From positions 17,151-81,150 of the forward strand of contig CAUJFI010000173.1 of NCBI GenBank assembly GCA_963170125.1: a stretch of 64,000 nt of DNA, written 5' to 3'. This stretch comes from Deinococcota bacterium. Lineage in GTDB: Bacteria; Deinococcota; Deinococci; Deinococcales; Trueperaceae. Below are positions 61,553 to 64,000 of the stretch, piece after piece. Each line of letters starts with the position of its first letter. The stretch's first letter is position 1. A program made the position numbers and the translations under genes. The notes under the pieces are model-generated. The model was given only the letters and a program-made list of their open reading frames with translations, was not told where the DNA came from and did not search any database.

Positions 61553-63409
61553 CTAGATCCAATCGGCGTTCAGCCACGTGACGGGCAGCGTGACGGTTTC
61601 CGAAGTCGCGAGGTTGGTCAAGGTTACGTCGAACGCCCAGTCGGCATCCGTTATCGGACCCGCACGGTAGAAGGTGCCCTCGACGGTGTTGATCGTCACG
61701 CCGCTCGAGTCGGGCGCGGCGATGGGATCGCCCAAGATGTCGGTCGCGCCGACGACGACGAAAGAGAACTGGAGATCGTCGCTAAGGTCCGCAGGCAGCC
61801 AGTCCGTGTTCTCCACGCCGCTGATGCGGACCTGGATGCCGGGAACCACGTACTCCGGTGCGCCCGCGGACGGGTTGTAGACGAACTCGGTGGTGGGCGT
61901 AACGAGGTCGGCCGCGACGTAGGTGAAGTCAAGGAGCAGCGTGATGGAGTAGGCGGCGGTGGTCGTCTGGCCGAGCTCGTCGGTGGCTTCGACGAAGCCC
62001 GTGTAGGTTCCGGGGTAGCCGGTCGCGCCGCTGATGGTACCGGTGGCGCCGTCGAGGGTCACGCTGTAGGTGACGGGGTCGACGCCATCGTCGACGATGA
62101 AGTCGGCCGGGAGGGTGCTGCCGGCGACCAAGGCGTACGTGACCGCCCCGTAACCGCCAGTGGTGGCGGGCGCTTCGAGGTCGATGGCGGTCTGTACGTT
62201 GGCGGTGCCGTTCGACGTCGAGTAGTCGCCGGCGAACGCGAGCGGTGCGGCGACGGTGAGGGTCACGCTGTCGGAGAAGGTGTCGTCGAACACGCTCGTC
62301 GCCGTGATGATCGTGTCGCCTGCGCCGACCAACGTGGCCTCGCCGGTATTCGGATCGATGGTGGCGACGGTCTCGTCGGAGCTAGTCCACGTGACCGCGT
62401 CGGAGGCGCTGCCTTCCACCGTGACCGTGGCCGTGAAGGCAACAGCGTCGGAGAGGGTCACCGCCCTGTCCGTGCCGTCGATGCTCAGATCGGTCACTGC
62501 AGGGGCCACCACCACGGTGACGGTGACGGAGTCGGCCAGGCCCAGGTCGGCCACGCTGGTGGCCGTTATGACCGCGGTGCCAAGGCCGACGCTGCTGACG
62601 AGGCCGGTATCGGACACCGTCGCGACGGTCTCGTCGTCGGATCCCCAGGTCACGGACGCATCGGCGCCTCCGACGACCTGAACGTCGGCGGACAGCTGCA
62701 CGTTAGCCCCGAGGTACAACTCCTGATCCCCCTCGACGATGGCGACGCTGATCACCGCCGGTTCGTCCGCGACGGTCACGATCACGGAGTCGGACACGGA
62801 GGTGTCGGCCGTGCTCGTGGCGGTCACGGCGGCCGTCCCACTGGCCACGGCGGTGACCACCCCGTCGTTCGATACGGTGGCGACGGTCTCGTCGTCGGAG
62901 CTCCAAGTGACTGTCTCAGGGACCTCGCCGTTGACTTCTACGGTCGCGGTCAAGGCAGCGGTCTCACCCGTCAGCAGGCTGATGTCGCCCTGATCGATCG
63001 TCACGCTGACGACGCTGGCCGCGGGAGCGTCCTCCGTCGTGAAGCTCCAGGTACGCGAGCCAGAGATGCGCGTGCCATCGGACGTCCTGATGTTCGCGGA
63101 CAAGGCCGCCGTGTAAGTGGTCGCGTACTCGAGGGGAGCCGCGGGGGTGAAGGTGATCGTGCGCGTGGAGCTGTTGTAAGCGACGCTGCCGGCGACTGGG
63201 GTCGCGTCATCGCCGGAGGTGAGCGCCAGGGCGTTGACCACGGAGGCTGCCAGCGGCGCGATGTTGAGCGTGGCCGACACCGTCGTGTCGACCGGCACGT
63301 CAGTCGCCGCCCCGGCGGGCGAGAACCCATGGGCTGTCAGCGCCGGCGGAGTGCATGCGGCCAGGAGGAGTGCGGAGACGGCGAACAACGCAGACAGTTT
63401 CCTGATCAT
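61553..63409 (-). CDS. BIG2-repeat surface lipoprotein
   Basis: The 618-residue precursor has a lipoprotein signal with lipobox LAAC (Cys19). An SbsA-type Ig-like domain follows (about 24-127, HGFSPAGAATDVPVDTTVSATLN...TRTWSFTTED). Three BIG2 repeats of about 84 residues then come at about 133-213, 217-297 and 301-384, each with VTW-SDDETVAT and ITATS. A cadherin/Ig-like region and a C-terminal strand-rich domain complete it. AGGGA precedes ATG 63409. The repeats resemble those of the lipoprotein at 46309-48450, though that gene is less GC-rich. Probably a cell-surface structural or adhesive protein; the exopolysaccharide genes flank it. Confidence 0.88.
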   Translation of the reverse strand: MIRKLSALFAVSALLLAACTPPALTAHGFSPAGAATDVPVDTTVSATLNIAPLAASVVNALALTSGDDATPVAGSVAYNSSTRTITFTPAAPLEYATTYTAALSANIRTSDGTRISGSRTWSFTTEDAPAASVVSVTIDQGDISLLTGETAALTATVEVNGEVPETVTWSSDDETVATVSNDGVVTAVASGTAAVTATSTADTSVSDSVIVTVADEPAVISVAIVEGDQELYLGANVQLSADVQVVGGADASVTWGSDDETVATVSDTGLVSSVGLGTAVITATSVADLGLADSVTVTVVVAPAVTDLSIDGTDRAVTLSDAVAFTATVTVEGSASDAVTWTSSDETVATIDPNTGEATLVGAGDTIITATSVFDDTFSDSVTLTVAAPLAFAGDYSTSNGTANVQTAIDLEAPATTGGYGAVTYALVAGSTLPADFIVDDGVDPVTYSVTLDGATGTISGATGYPGTYTGFVEATDELGQTTTAAYSITLLLDFTYVAADLVTPTTEFVYNPSAGAPEYVVPGIQVRISGVENTDWLPADLSDDLQFSFVVVGATDILGDPIAAPDSSGVTINTVEGTFYRAGPITDADWAFDVTLTNLATSETVTLPVTWLNADWI

Positions 63410-63555
63410 CTCAATCCCTTCTTACGAGACCAAACATCGAACGCGCCAAGTCGTTCTCTTCTGTCGATACGGCACACGCCTACTCGCGTTTGGCATGCGC
63501 GAATCCTCGTCCAGCCTACACGAGGCAACATGAGGATTCAGCCAGCGTGTCGGCC

Positions 63556-63574
63556 AAAACGCCCTGTGCGTTTT
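63556..63574 (-). terminator. Intrinsic terminator after the last glycosyltransferase
   Basis: AAAACGC (63556-63562) pairs with GCGTTTT (63568-63574) around a CCTGT loop, 15 bases beyond the glycosyltransferase stop on the minus strand. The A/T-ended stem supplies a T run in either direction. The rest of 63410-63589 shows nothing else. Confidence 0.65.
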
Positions 63575-63589
63575 CTCACGTCGGGCGGT

Positions 63590-64000
63590 TCAGGCCCGGC
63601 CGCGCAGGATCCGCAGGTACTTGTCCACCACGAGGTCGCTATCGTAACGCCCCAACCACTCGGGGGGCGGGGGTTGCCTGGGTGCGTCTAGGGAGCCGGC
63701 GATAGCGGCGGCTAGGGCCGCCACGTCGTCCACGGGGACTAACTTCGCGAGCCTGCCCTGGTCGGTGATCTCCGCCGGGCCACTCTGGCAGTCGGTCGCG
63801 ACGGCCGGCGTGCCAAGGGACATCGCCTGGATCAGCACGTTCGGGAGCCCTTCCCACGCCGATGAGAGCACGAACACGGCAGCTGCCGCCATGGCCGAGA
63901 AGGGGTTGGCGGAGAAACCAGGCAGGTCCGCGTCCTGCTGCAGCCCCAACTCGGCGATGCGTCGCTCGAGGGCTTCCCGCTCTTCGCCGTCGCCAAGGAT
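63590..64000 (-). CDS. Glycosyltransferase family 4, C-terminal part (cut by window)
   Basis: Partial gene; its start lies beyond the right edge. The 136 visible codons read ILGDGEEREALERRIAELGLQ..., then SAMAAAAVFVLSSAWEGLPNVLIQAMSLGTPAVATDCQSGPAEI. This is the donor-nucleotide half of a GT-B enzyme with the EGLPNVLIQA motif (Gln in place of the second Glu of EX7E). It ends with a short helix and is followed by an A/T-ended hairpin. It continues the exopolysaccharide locus. Confidence 0.85.
   Translation of the reverse strand: MLGDGEEREALERRIAELGLQQDADLPGFSANPFSAMAAAAVFVLSSAWEGLPNVLIQAMSLGTPAVATDCQSGPAEITDQGRLAKLVPVDDVAALAAAIAGSLDAPRQPPPPEWLGRYDSDLVVDKYLRILRGRA

Overview
The window looks like a chromosomal origin region from a high-GC member of the Deinococcota, most likely near Truepera/Trueperaceae. 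The evidence is a dnaA-oriC-dnaN start followed directly by eno and pyk, an SSB with two OB folds per chain (a Deinococcus-Thermus trait) inside rpsF-ssb-rpsR-rplI, and several genes whose -10-like TANNNT box lies 6-9 nt before the start codon with no Shine-Dalgarno, as is common in Deinococcus. The genus is an inference. I saw no rRNA, tRNA, CRISPR array or intact insertion sequence.

Layout. 1-8 kb is housekeeping: dnaA, oriC with DnaA boxes, dnaN-eno-pyk, then a convergent rpsF-ssb-rpsR-rplI operon. 8.1-14.5 kb is a compact minus-strand operon: a secreted C39-type peptidase, an apolipoprotein N-acyltransferase-like protein, a small exported protein with an ELDAVTAG leader-like motif, then three exported or anchored proteins, one possibly TolC-like. 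This is my best candidate for an undescribed export or surface-assembly system. 14.6-19.1 kb holds a P1B-4-type metal ATPase, a membrane-anchored EEP-family hydrolase and a secreted META-domain protein.

19.2-30.9 kb is a catabolic locus. One arm (minus) encodes a dihydroorotase/hydantoinase-like amidohydrolase, a class III CoA transferase, an aconitase-type dehydratase pair, an HMG-CoA-lyase-like enzyme and a HutC-type GntR repressor. The other arm (plus) encodes a branched-chain-amino-acid-type ABC importer with its two ATPases fused into one chain and a SnoaL-like protein. A palindrome covers the -35 boxes of both divergent promoters. 31-34.2 kb has an exported gamma-glutamyltransferase and a CinA-nucleotidyltransferase fusion. 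34.3-36.3 kb is an accessory patch: an AAA/DUF4143 ATPase behind an AT-rich dyad promoter, and a VapBC-like toxin-antitoxin pair.

36.5-45.1 kb is a second catabolic operon: aminotransferase, peptide-type ABC importer without ATPase genes, cytoplasmic gamma-glutamyltransferase-like enzyme, MmgE/PrpD protein and an FCD-type GntR regulator, preceded by a TGGTATACCA operator. 45-52.8 kb is mixed and contains gene debris: a SorC-type regulator remnant, a SIMPL protein, a duplicated terC 5-prime fragment, a lower-GC Ig/PKD lipoprotein, a TerC-family protein, a GGDEF protein, a phosphoribosyltransferase and a decayed polysaccharide co-polymerase gene.

53-64 kb is cell-surface: a subtilisin-like lipoprotein, an exported beta-rich protein, then an exopolysaccharide locus with a Wzz/Wzc-type protein lacking a canonical Walker A, a polysaccharide deacetylase, two glycosyltransferases, a BIG2-repeat lipoprotein and a third glycosyltransferase cut by the window end. 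High GC produces many long antisense shadow frames, which are left out.
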